Shown piece by piece: positions 18,133 through 26,242 of a stretch of DNA of 64,000 nucleotides. Each line of letters begins with the position of its first letter. Within the stretch, counting starts at the first letter, position 1. The notes under the pieces were generated by a model that was given only the letters and a program-made list of their open reading frames with translations, was not told the origin of the DNA and made no database searches. This DNA is from Exiguobacterium indicum HHS 31 (GTDB lineage Bacteria; Bacillota; Bacilli; Exiguobacteriales; Exiguobacteriaceae). The position numbers were made by a program, and so were the translations under genes. Location: NCBI RefSeq assembly GCF_001939065.1, contig NZ_MPSZ01000001.1, forward strand, positions 124,001 to 188,000, read 5' to 3'.

Positions 18133-18297
18133 TCATGAATCTTTTCGATCGCGCTCGAGCTCTTCAGGATCAGGATCCGGATGTTGTGTTTCCGCAGGCT
18201 TGATTCCGGGATCGGATGTCTCAGCTGGATCAGGATCCGGGTGAAGACCAACGTCTGCCTTTTCATCTGGTAAATCATGATTTTTTTCGTTTAACAT
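18133..18297 (-). CDS. 54-aa acidic, proline-rich protein with repeated HPDPDP
   Basis: A short leftward gene. The ATG at 18297 follows an AAAGGAGATG ribosome binding site on the minus strand. The 54-aa product starts MLNEKNHDLPDEK, has HPDPDP at residues 19-24 and again at 39-44, and ends EELERDRKDS. It is very acidic and Pro/Asp-rich, has no hydrophobic core or signal peptide, and is probably intrinsically disordered. A matching 17-base repeat (GGATCAGGATCCGG core, + strand) underlies the protein repeat. The downstream hairpin at 18083-18117 would end its mRNA. I do not recognise it; a stress-related disordered protein is one possibility. Confidence 0.7.
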   Translation of the reverse strand: MLNEKNHDLPDEKADVGLHPDPDPAETSDPGIKPAETQHPDPDPEELERDRKDS

Positions 18298-18485
18298 GTC
18301 CAGTCATCTCCTTTTATCAATACGTAGTAATGTTTCCCCGTTTTTTAAATCCAAAACAATCAGGGTGCATAGGATTCGTTTTTGAAAACATGTGAATGAC
18401 TTCCACGGACAAGAAAGTGAAAGCGGTCGATTTCCTAGGAAATACAGGTTGACTGAACTGGAATGTAAGGAAAATCCAAAAAAGC

Positions 18486-18550
18486 TTCATGAAGTCTTTA
18501 CAAAAACCTTGCAAGTCCTTCAAGTAGCCTTTGAACTGCTTCCGTAGACT
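18486..18550 (+). promoter_or_regulatory. Five 11-bp-phased hexamers upstream of the polysaccharide locus (PhoP-like array)
   Basis: Hexamers TTCATG, TTTACA, CTTGCA, TTCAAG and TTTGAA begin at 18486, 18497, 18508, 18519 and 18530, an exact 11-bp period. TAGACT at 18545-18550 could be a -10 box with no -35 of its own. The spacing matches the Bacillus PhoP box (TT[ACT]A[CT]A-like hexamers about 5 bp apart, from about -20 to -60). The hexamers are imperfect, so the regulator is inferred. Confidence 0.45.
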
Positions 18551-18584
18551 AAGAAAGAGTTGAAAAGAGGAAGGGTGTTTACGT

Positions 18585-21209
18585 GTGAGTGATCAAAAAT
18601 GGAAACGACAAATCATGCAACAACTGAACTGGGTCCGCGAAGAGAAAAAACGGCTGACGAGCGCGACGACCGCAAGTAAAGATGCACTCGAAAAACTCCG
18701 TCAGTTAGACGTCTTGCGACTGCCGACGGTTCGAACTTCTAATAACACGACGACACGTTACCGACAAAATAGCCAAGCGTCACTACTAGATCAATTGGAT
18801 GTCTCACATATACCGATCCGGACGACGACGCGTTATTATGAAAAACGATCAATCGAAATAGCCATCGTCTGTTCGGAATTCATGTATGCCTACTATGAAG
18901 ATGCGGCTCATCTTCATTACGTTAATTCTGATACGTTTGAGGATGTCTTCAAACGCCCAATTGATCTATTTTTAGTTATTTCGTCTTGGAAAGGACTCCA
19001 AAATGATGATTGGAAAGGTGTCGCCACACCGAATTCCAAGAAGCGAAACCGATTACTTGCGATGATGCAAGAAGTGAGAGATAAAGGCATTCCAGTCGTT
19101 TTTCAATCGACAGAAGATCCGAGCAATCATGAACGTTTTCAAGACGTGGCGCAAGCTGCGGATTACGTTCTGACTTCAGATGAGGCGATGATTCCTGAAT
19201 ACCGTGTCTTATGTGGACACGATCGGATCATGGCGATGCCGTTTGGTGTCAATCCACTGATTCATAATCCAATCGGGGCGACACGTAGCCGAAAGAAGGG
19301 CGTCTTATTTGCCGGTAGCTGGATGGCGAAATATCCGGAACGTGTGAAAGATACGGAAATGTTATTTGATGGGGTGATGCAATCCTCGCACGAACTCGAT
19401 ATCGTGGACCGAAATTATCATCTCGACTTACCAGCTTATCAGTTTCCGGAGCGCTATCAATCACGGGTCGCACCAGCGATTCCTTATGATGCCTTACAAC
19501 AAGTCAGTAAATGTTATGACTGGGTTTTGAACTTGAACAGCATCAAATACAGCAAAACGATGTGTGCCCGTCGCGTTTATGAATCACAAGCACTCGGGAA
19601 TTTGATTCTGTCGAATTACAGTATCGCCGTCAATAATGAATTTCCGAATATTTTTACCGTGCATGACGCACAAGAGGCGACGGCAATCGTGGAGCGCACG
19701 TCGCAAGAAGAAATCGAACGGTTACGAGCAGAAGGACTTCGTGCCGTCATGACGGGGCATACGGTCTTCGAGCGGATGGATCAGATTCTAGCGTTCATCG
19801 GGCGCATACCTGAGACACAAAAACATCGTTTACTAGTCGTCGTCGCTCAGGACGGAGAAGACATCCGTAACGTAATCGATCGCCAAAGTCTCACACCCGA
19901 TGCAATCGTTTCTGTGGATGCATTAACGGAGCAACTTTACAATCAAGCAGATCTCGTTGCTTGGATGGATGGACAGGAATCCTATGGTGAGTATTATCTA
20001 GAGGATCTTGTGAATGGTTTTAAATACAGTGATGCCAGCATCGTTCGCAAAGGAAGTGAGTATCCGTATCATGTACAAGAGATGAGCGGTAGCCGAAACG
20101 GTGCGATTGTTTGGCGGTCAGCTATCGGATATGACATGTTCCAGGCAGATGAACTGAACGGAAAAACACTGTTGCTTGATCAATTGGAGTGGAACGAGCA
20201 GACGGTAGTTCCGACGAATCAGACTCCGCAACTGTCGGTCGTTGTTCCAATCTATAACAATGGAAAACACCTCACGTATAAATGTTTCGCCAGTCTCACG
20301 CGGATGGATCGATTCATGGAGTCAGAGATTTTACTCGTAGATGATGGATCGACGGACAGAGCGACACGTCAAGCCGTAGAGCGTCTCGCACGACGTCATG
20401 AAAATGTCAGAACCTATTTCTTTGAGACAGGTGGAAGCGGTAGTGCTTCACGTCCGCGTAACAAAGGAGTCGAGATGGCACGAGCTGACTACGTGACGTT
20501 CCTTGATCCGGATAACGAGGTGCTCAGTGATCGATATGCCTTTTTGCTTCAAGAACTAGAAAAAGATCCATCACTTGATTTTGTGGCAGGGCATATGAAA
20601 AAGCTTGCCGAGAAGACAAGTATCATCGCCTTACCGACGATTCGTAAACAAGGACGAACGGTTTGTGAGGATCCGAAAGCTTTTCTATTGAAACATCGGT
20701 TTGCGGTACAAAGCATTCAAGCACTCGTCGTCCGTCGCACCTTCTTGCTTGAACATCAATTGGAACAGGTCATCGGTGCGGTTGGTCAGGACTCCTTGTT
20801 CTTCCAAGAATTGATGCTTCGCGCGAACCGTGTCTTACTCGTCAATCGAGTTATCCACTATTACTACGCAGCCGTTGCGGGGTCAACCGTGAATGCATTG
20901 ACGGTGAAGTTCTTCGAACGAAGTGTCGTCCGAGAGCGGGCACGTGCTGAGAAATTCGCTCGTTATGGAGTGCTAGAGGAATACAAGGAAACTCGATTCG
21001 AGCATTTCTTTGAGCATTGGTATCTTGTCAAATTACGCTACTGCAGTGATAAGGATTTTGCACCGAGTGTCGCATTGTTGCGAACAATCATCGGATTCTA
21101 TGAACCCATCACGTTGACGAACCCATTGATCCGTCAGTTCATAGAACTTGCGGATCGACAGGAGACGGATCGACTTCAACACTTATTACTCGAGGAGGTG
21201 CAGAAATGA
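18585..21209 (+). CDS. Two-domain glycosyltransferase (CgeB-type plus GT2)
   Basis: A large 874-aa cytosolic protein. Residues 1-60 are a polar helical segment. About 80-420 is a GT-B-like region of the CgeB/Glyco_trans_1_2 type (KGVLFAGSWMAKYPERV, then VLNLNSIKYSKTMCARRVYE and ESQALGNLILSNYS). About 548-770 is a family 2 GT-A domain with LSVVVPIYNNGKHL, DDGSTD (near 586-591) and the metal-site motif DPDN (near 639). It may therefore add two sugars. The start is GTG 18585 after AGGAAGGG. It overlaps the next gene by ATGA and opens the first polysaccharide operon. Confidence 0.9.
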   Translation: MSDQKWKRQIMQQLNWVREEKKRLTSATTASKDALEKLRQLDVLRLPTVRTSNNTTTRYRQNSQASLLDQLDVSHIPIRTTTRYYEKRSIEIAIVCSEFMYAYYEDAAHLHYVNSDTFEDVFKRPIDLFLVISSWKGLQNDDWKGVATPNSKKRNRLLAMMQEVRDKGIPVVFQSTEDPSNHERFQDVAQAADYVLTSDEAMIPEYRVLCGHDRIMAMPFGVNPLIHNPIGATRSRKKGVLFAGSWMAKYPERVKDTEMLFDGVMQSSHELDIVDRNYHLDLPAYQFPERYQSRVAPAIPYDALQQVSKCYDWVLNLNSIKYSKTMCARRVYESQALGNLILSNYSIAVNNEFPNIFTVHDAQEATAIVERTSQEEIERLRAEGLRAVMTGHTVFERMDQILAFIGRIPETQKHRLLVVVAQDGEDIRNVIDRQSLTPDAIVSVDALTEQLYNQADLVAWMDGQESYGEYYLEDLVNGFKYSDASIVRKGSEYPYHVQEMSGSRNGAIVWRSAIGYDMFQADELNGKTLLLDQLEWNEQTVVPTNQTPQLSVVVPIYNNGKHLTYKCFASLTRMDRFMESEILLVDDGSTDRATRQAVERLARRHENVRTYFFETGGSGSASRPRNKGVEMARADYVTFLDPDNEVLSDRYAFLLQELEKDPSLDFVAGHMKKLAEKTSIIALPTIRKQGRTVCEDPKAFLLKHRFAVQSIQALVVRRTFLLEHQLEQVIGAVGQDSLFFQELMLRANRVLLVNRVIHYYYAAVAGSTVNALTVKFFERSVVRERARAEKFARYGVLEEYKETRFEHFFEHWYLVKLRYCSDKDFAPSVALLRTIIGFYEPITLTNPLIRQFIELADRQETDRLQHLLLEEVQK

Positions 21210-22210
21210 CGGCATCGATGAAAACAGCACGCCCCAAGGATCAAATCCGAGCTGCCTACTACGATCAGTTAGGTGGTGGATTCGGTAAAAAAGTTCGCGC
21301 ACGTGTTCACTGGATCGTTCGACAAGCAAAAGGGGAGCACATTTTAGATATCGGGTGTTCGGGTGGAGTCGTTCCGATTTTACTTGGACGGGAAGGGAAA
21401 CACGTCGTCGGAATCGATGTACTACCGGAAGCAATCATCGAGGCCAAACAAGCCTTACTGGAGGAACCAACATCCGTTAAAGAAAAGGTGGAATTACATG
21501 AAGCAAATGTCATGACATACACACCTGACATTCAATTCGATACAGTCTTGATGACGGAAGTACTGGAACATATCGGAGAGCCAGAGCGCTTTATCGCCCG
21601 TGCCGTCTCGTTCATCGCACCAGAAGGACGACTCGTCATCACAGTCCCATTCGGAGTAAACGATTATGCGGATCATAAACGGACATACTATTTAAATCAA
21701 TTGCTTGAGCAGTTGACACCCTTCGGTAAAATCGAGACGATCGAGCGGATTGATAAGTGGCTCGGGGTCACGATCCAAGTCTATCCGGAACCTCGAGAGG
21801 GTCGAGCAATTTTACCAGCGGAAGTCGAATGGCTCGAGGATGCCTTTGAAGAGGTGGAACGATTGCATCTGGCAACGATCCTTGATTTAAAACGCAAGCA
21901 ACAGAATCTAGAACGGAAAGTGCAACGGTTAGGAGAACAAACGGAAGAATTGGAGCATATTCGAGCAGAATCGTTACGTCATGAACAGCAACTGCAGGAA
22001 CAGCATGAACAATACAAGATGCTTGAAGAACAATATGCCGCACTGCTTGATCGATTCGAAGGATCACTGATGACAAATCTGGAATTGTTGGAGGCGAATG
22101 CATCATGGAAATCAAAATACCGCTCACTCGCGCGCTCAAAACTCGGAAAAGTCGTCGTCCGCTACTGGAAGTTCCGACGTCAACTCAAACAACACCGGAG
22201 TCGTCGATGA
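21206..22210 (+). CDS. SAM methyltransferase with C-terminal coiled coil
   Basis: A 334-aa protein. Residues about 30-205 form a class I methyltransferase: motif I ILDIGCSGGVVPILL, then GIDVLPEAI, and MTEVLEHIGEPERF with TVPFG as motifs post-I to III. Residues about 215-290 are a heptad coiled coil of Glu/Gln/Leu. The last 40 are basic (SKLGKVVVRYWKFRR) and could bind membrane or a glycosyltransferase. ATGA overlaps join it to both neighbours. Methyltransferase plus coiled coil recalls WbdD, which caps and measures O9a chains. There is no kinase domain here, so the analogy is partial. Confidence 0.85.
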   Translation: MTASMKTARPKDQIRAAYYDQLGGGFGKKVRARVHWIVRQAKGEHILDIGCSGGVVPILLGREGKHVVGIDVLPEAIIEAKQALLEEPTSVKEKVELHEANVMTYTPDIQFDTVLMTEVLEHIGEPERFIARAVSFIAPEGRLVITVPFGVNDYADHKRTYYLNQLLEQLTPFGKIETIERIDKWLGVTIQVYPEPREGRAILPAEVEWLEDAFEEVERLHLATILDLKRKQQNLERKVQRLGEQTEELEHIRAESLRHEQQLQEQHEQYKMLEEQYAALLDRFEGSLMTNLELLEANASWKSKYRSLARSKLGKVVVRYWKFRRQLKQHRSRR

Positions 22211-23421
22211 ACGTCTTGATGATTTGTCAAAATTTCTATCCAGAAATCGGTAGTGCGGCAAACCGAATGAAGAATATCTTCAAGCGGATGGAACAAGCGG
22301 GAAATGATGTCCATGTGCTAACGTCAGAACCGCTCTATCCAACGGCAGAACTCTATACGGACTCGATGTTCTGGGATGAACCGAGCCTCGATACGGCTCA
22401 TGTGACCCGTATTCAGCCGCGTGACGTCCGGGCAACGAATAATTTATGGCGACGTCTTCGCTTGTTCGTCGAACAATTCGTGCTCGCGATTAAAGAGGTG
22501 CGGCATGACCCGAAATCCTATGCCTACATCTATGCGACGACGCCATCCATCTTCATGGGACTCGTTGGGGTCGTCGCGAAACATGTCAAAAAGGCTCCTT
22601 TGATTCTCGATGTACGTGACTTATGGCCGGAATCGTTGATTGGCGTCGGAATCACGAAATCGCGTCTCTTATTGACTCCGCTCTACTGGCTTGAAAAGTG
22701 GATGTATCGTCAGGCCGATCAATTGGTCATCAACAGTGAGGGGTTTCGATCGTATATTGAAGGGCGGGGCATTGCACCGGAAAAAATTCATTACATCCCG
22801 AACTCCATCGAGGAAAATGAGTGGTTGATCAAACGCCGAAAAGTATCGGAACAAGTGCGCGTCGTGTATACAGGGAATATCGGACTCGCACAAGATGTGT
22901 TCTTGTTGCTTGACGTCGCACAGGAACTTCAACAAGAACAGGATATCTGCTTTCAAGTCGTCGGTTACGGCTATCACAAGCAAACGTTCGAACGACTCGT
23001 CAAGGAACGTGGATTGACGAATATCGAGTTTCTTGACGCGATGCCACGCTGGGATGCGTTGAAACAACTCGCGAAGAGTGACATCGCCTTTGCGACACTC
23101 GTCGAGAGTACAGCGTTCGATACAGTGACACCAGGCAAAATCATCGACTACATGGCGATGGGCTGTGCCATCGTCGGTGCGGTATCCGGTCATGCGGCGC
23201 ATGTCATTGAAGAAGCAGGAGCCGGTTATGTGTCTGTCCAGCGGAAAAAAGAGGAGATCGTTGATCATATTCTCGAGTTATCACGAAATCCAGAGAAACG
23301 TGCAGCGATGGGACGGGCGGGTGTGAATTACGTCCAACGCCATTTCGATTGGGAACAAAATGAACAACGCTTGTTTGAAGCCATCGAACAAACGCAGTCA
23401 CGAAAGGCGGTCGCAGAATGA
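22207..23421 (+). CDS. Glycosyltransferase, family 4 (WbuB-like)
   Basis: A GT-B glycosyltransferase of 404 aa. I start it at ATG 22207, which overlaps the preceding stop as ATGA and gives the expected N terminus MNVLMICQNFYPEIGSAANR; the open frame upstream is part of the methyltransferase gene in another phase. Motifs include VRDLWPES, VINSEGFRSYI, YTGNIGLAQD and the donor-site region TPGKIIDYMAMGCAIVGAV. The layout is like WbuB-type amino-sugar transferases. It acts in the cytosol on a lipid-linked acceptor. The sugar is not predictable. Confidence 0.9.
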   Translation: MNVLMICQNFYPEIGSAANRMKNIFKRMEQAGNDVHVLTSEPLYPTAELYTDSMFWDEPSLDTAHVTRIQPRDVRATNNLWRRLRLFVEQFVLAIKEVRHDPKSYAYIYATTPSIFMGLVGVVAKHVKKAPLILDVRDLWPESLIGVGITKSRLLLTPLYWLEKWMYRQADQLVINSEGFRSYIEGRGIAPEKIHYIPNSIEENEWLIKRRKVSEQVRVVYTGNIGLAQDVFLLLDVAQELQQEQDICFQVVGYGYHKQTFERLVKERGLTNIEFLDAMPRWDALKQLAKSDIAFATLVESTAFDTVTPGKIIDYMAMGCAIVGAVSGHAAHVIEEAGAGYVSVQRKKEEIVDHILELSRNPEKRAAMGRAGVNYVQRHFDWEQNEQRLFEAIEQTQSRKAVAE

Positions 23422-24671
23422 AGCGCATTGGAATGTTTGTTTGGAATCCGTTTACGAATGATGCCCGTGTCTTACGTGAATGTACGGCACTTGTCGAAGC
23501 AGGACACCGCGTAGACCTATACTGCTTAAATGACGGAACACTTCCAGAAGTCGAATACCCGATGTCTGGATTTCGCGTCATTCGAATCGACCGGACGCCA
23601 CCTTTTGCGAGGTGGCTCCCGTTCTTTCGCAAACGGAAAAAACGGACCCTTGTGATCGGATTGATGGGTGCGCTTCTTGCGCCATGGCTGATTCCCGTGA
23701 TGCTCGTGCTCTTTTTACTCATGCGAAGTCGATTCATTCGTTACGCCCTATATAACAGTTTCGGCATTCTTCGTATGACACGTACTGCCCGGAAGCATGA
23801 TTATGACGTCATGCATGCGAACGATGTCAATACGTTACCACAAGCGATTGGGGCGGCGCGTGGTGCCCAAATCGTCTATGACTCGCATGAAGTCCAAACC
23901 GATCGGACAGGATACGGAAGCATGCAAGGGAAATTAGAACGCTGGCTGCTTCGATTCGTCGACCAGACGATCGTTGAAAATGACACGCGTGCAGATTATC
24001 ATCAAAAATTATATGGAACCCGACCATCCGTCTTGCACAATTATCCGTTTTACGAACCGATTGTTCCGCAACCGCGACCGTTACGCGAAGAGTTAGCACT
24101 CGTACCAGACGAGCCGATTTTGTTGTATCAGGGCGGGATCCAGGAAGGACGTGGACTGGAGCGACTCATTGAAGCGATGCCGTTCATCGATCGAGGAACA
24201 CTTATTTTCGTTGGAGATGGAAAGTTAAAGGGGAAACTGATGCAACTGGCTACGCAATCATCGGAAAAGTCTCGTATCCGCTTCATTGATAAGGTTCCAC
24301 TTGCTGAACTACCCAGTTACACGGCAGCGGCGACGGTCGGCTTTCAAGTCCTCCAGAACGTTTGCTTCAATCATTATTCCGCTTCTTCGAATAAACTATT
24401 CGAATACATGGCGGCGTTGATTCCTGTCATCGCGGCCGACTTACCAGAAATCCGTCGTGTCGTCGAAACAGAAGGAGTTGGATTAATCGTCGATGTCGAA
24501 TCACCGCAGAGTATCGCCGAGGCGGTCAATCGTCTAGTGAAGGATGAGAACTTGCGACGGGCGATGCAGGAACGAGCAAGCGTAGCAAGGAGACAATACA
24601 ACTGGGAGCAAGAAAAAGGTCGACTTCTTGCTGTCTATGACTCGATTTTCATGGAATCTAGCGCAAAATAA
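23418..24671 (+). CDS. Glycosyltransferase, family 4, with membrane segment
   Basis: A 417-aa GT-B enzyme starting by ATGA overlap with the previous gene. The N-terminal acceptor domain (MFVWNPFTNDARVLRE, later MHANDVNTLPQA and VYDSHEVQTDR) contains a long hydrophobic stretch at about residues 73-103 that should associate with the membrane. The C-terminal donor domain has LYQGGIQEGRGLERLIEAMP and SNKLFEYMAALIPVIA. It is the last gene of the first polysaccharide unit. The family is clear; donor and linkage are not. Confidence 0.88.
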   Translation: MKRIGMFVWNPFTNDARVLRECTALVEAGHRVDLYCLNDGTLPEVEYPMSGFRVIRIDRTPPFARWLPFFRKRKKRTLVIGLMGALLAPWLIPVMLVLFLLMRSRFIRYALYNSFGILRMTRTARKHDYDVMHANDVNTLPQAIGAARGAQIVYDSHEVQTDRTGYGSMQGKLERWLLRFVDQTIVENDTRADYHQKLYGTRPSVLHNYPFYEPIVPQPRPLREELALVPDEPILLYQGGIQEGRGLERLIEAMPFIDRGTLIFVGDGKLKGKLMQLATQSSEKSRIRFIDKVPLAELPSYTAAATVGFQVLQNVCFNHYSASSNKLFEYMAALIPVIAADLPEIRRVVETEGVGLIVDVESPQSIAEAVNRLVKDENLRRAMQERASVARRQYNWEQEKGRLLAVYDSIFMESSAK

Positions 24672-24682
24672 GAAAAATAGTC

Positions 24683-24740
24683 AACGACTCGAAGGGAAAT
24701 CCACGTGCAATGAAGGAGGATTCCTGACGAGTCGTTTTGT
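24683..24740 (+). terminator. Probable terminator with long inner loop
   Basis: AACGACTCG (24683-24691) pairs with CGAGTCGTT (24728-24736), followed by TTGTTT. An inner GGAAATCC/GGATTCC pairing can extend the stem. It separates the two polysaccharide units. Confidence 0.55.
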
Positions 24741-24769
24741 TTCATTCGAATAGACACGAAGGATTCGCG

Positions 24770-24819
24770 AAAGCTTCATAAGATTTACAAAAACGATAGA
24801 AAACACTGGAAATGTAAGG
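24770..24819 (+). promoter_or_regulatory. Motifs shared with the first polysaccharide promoter region
   Basis: AAAGCTTCAT (24770-24779), TTTACAAAAAC (24784-24794) and ACTGGAAATGTAAGG (24805-24819) all recur upstream of the first operon, at 18481-18490, 18497-18507 and 18457-18470, in a different order. This points to one regulator acting on both units. Confidence 0.45.
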
Positions 24820-24854
24820 TCTGTGAAGAATGGTTTAAGAGATGGTTAGAAGCA

Positions 24855-24883
24855 TTGGAAAGCAAAGGAAATGTCGTTATGGT
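24855..24883 (+). promoter_or_regulatory. Possible sigma-A promoter for wecC operon
   Basis: TTGGAA (24855-24860), exactly 17 bases, then TATGGT (24878-24883). The inverted repeat AGCCAA/TTGGCT at 24892-24918 would lie in the leader. Each box matches 4 of 6. Confidence 0.45.
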
Positions 24884-24949
24884 CTAGTTACAGCCAAGCC
24901 ACAGACCGTTCGTTGGCTAGTATGACTAACTCGATGGAGGAATGACAAA

Positions 24950-26242
24950 ATGAAACTTTGCACAATCGGACTAGGATATATTGGATTACCTTCTTCTGCG
25001 ATGTTCGCGGATCATGGCACGGAAGTCGTAGGTGTCGACATCGATCCACAAATCGTCAATCTTCTGAACACGGGAACGATTCATATTGAAGAACCAGGAC
25101 TCGAGGATGTCATCAAACGAGTCGTCGCGAACGGAAAATTCCGAGCGACACTTACGCCAGAACGAGCAGATGTCTTTTTAATCGCCGTTCCAACGCCGAA
25201 CTTAAACGATACGTATAAATCGTGTGATTTGAAATATGTCATTTCAGCGGTTAACAACATGCTACCCTTCCTTGAAAAAGGGAACGTCGTCATCGTCGAA
25301 TCGACGATTGCGCCACGAACGATGGATGATCATGTCCGTCCCTTAATCGAAGCAGCTGGATTTACGATCGGTGAGGACATTTATGTCGTCCATTGTCCCG
25401 AGCGTGTCTTGCCAGGACAAATCTTACATGAACTTATCCATAATAACCGAATCGTTGGTGGATTGACGCCAGCGTGTGCGGAGGCAGGTGCTGCCGTCTA
25501 CGAAACATTCGTTCAAGGTGAAATCGTCCGGACAGATGCGAAGACAGCCGAAATGTCGAAGTTGATGGAGAATACGTTCCGCGATGTCAACATTGCTCTC
25601 GCAAATGAATTGACGCAAGTATGTCATCAGCTAGAGATCAACGTCTTAGATGTGATTGAGATGGCGAACATGCACCCACGGGTGAACTTGCATCATCCGG
25701 GACCGGGAGTGGGTGGTCACTGTCTCGCAGTGGATCCGTACTTCATCGTCGCAAAAGCCCCATCGCTTGCTCGCATCATTCATACGGCACGACAAACGAA
25801 CGTTCAGATGCCACAATTCGTTGCCGAACAAGCAGCTCGTCTCGTCGGTTCGCGTGTCCGTCCAAAAATCGCCGTCTTTGGTGTCACGTATAAAGGAAAC
25901 GTCGACGACATGCGCGAGAGTCCAGCTGTCGAAGTCATTGAACAATTACTCGACCGTGGACTTGACGTCGCTGTCTGTGATCCGCACGTCGAACGCTCGA
26001 TTTCGACACGTTTCGAACTCGTCGATGAGCTGGAGGCGATTCAAGGCGCCGACCTAGCGCTTGTCTTAGTCGACCACGATGAATTCAAACAATTCGATTC
26101 ACGTCGTCTCGCAAACTACATGCGGACACCGTTACTCTTTGATACGAAAGGGATCGTCAATGAGCTCGACGCTGTCAAAGTCCTGAACTTCGGTAATTTG
26201 CATACGCACCGCGTGACGGAAGTGGATGCGAAAGCGATATGA
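24950..26242 (+). CDS. wecC: UDP-N-acetyl-D-mannosamine dehydrogenase
   Basis: Oxidises UDP-ManNAc to UDP-ManNAc uronic acid with two NAD+. At 430 aa it has full length: N-terminal NAD domain (IGLGYIGLPSSAMFADHG, then VGVDID), central helix, and C-terminal UDP-binding domain. The catalytic cysteine is C258 in GVGGHCLAVDPYF. FGVTYKGNVDDMRESPAVEV is the conserved late motif. GGAGG precedes the start. The substrate epimer is supported by wecB three genes downstream. The final product, ManNAcA, is an acidic, phosphate-free building block. The stop overlaps the permease start by ATGA. Confidence 0.92.
   Translation: MKLCTIGLGYIGLPSSAMFADHGTEVVGVDIDPQIVNLLNTGTIHIEEPGLEDVIKRVVANGKFRATLTPERADVFLIAVPTPNLNDTYKSCDLKYVISAVNNMLPFLEKGNVVIVESTIAPRTMDDHVRPLIEAAGFTIGEDIYVVHCPERVLPGQILHELIHNNRIVGGLTPACAEAGAAVYETFVQGEIVRTDAKTAEMSKLMENTFRDVNIALANELTQVCHQLEINVLDVIEMANMHPRVNLHHPGPGVGGHCLAVDPYFIVAKAPSLARIIHTARQTNVQMPQFVAEQAARLVGSRVRPKIAVFGVTYKGNVDDMRESPAVEVIEQLLDRGLDVAVCDPHVERSISTRFELVDELEAIQGADLALVLVDHDEFKQFDSRRLANYMRTPLLFDTKGIVNELDAVKVLNFGNLHTHRVTEVDAKAI

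Noticed and set aside
18057-18278. 73-codon minus-strand frame at the end of the reductase gene
   Set aside because: It runs through the terminator and has no ribosome binding site; the frame that does have one is the 54-aa gene at 18133-18297.
23204-23737. 177-codon minus-strand frame across two glycosyltransferase genes
   Set aside because: No start signal and low-complexity basic composition; it is antisense to two clear GT4 genes.
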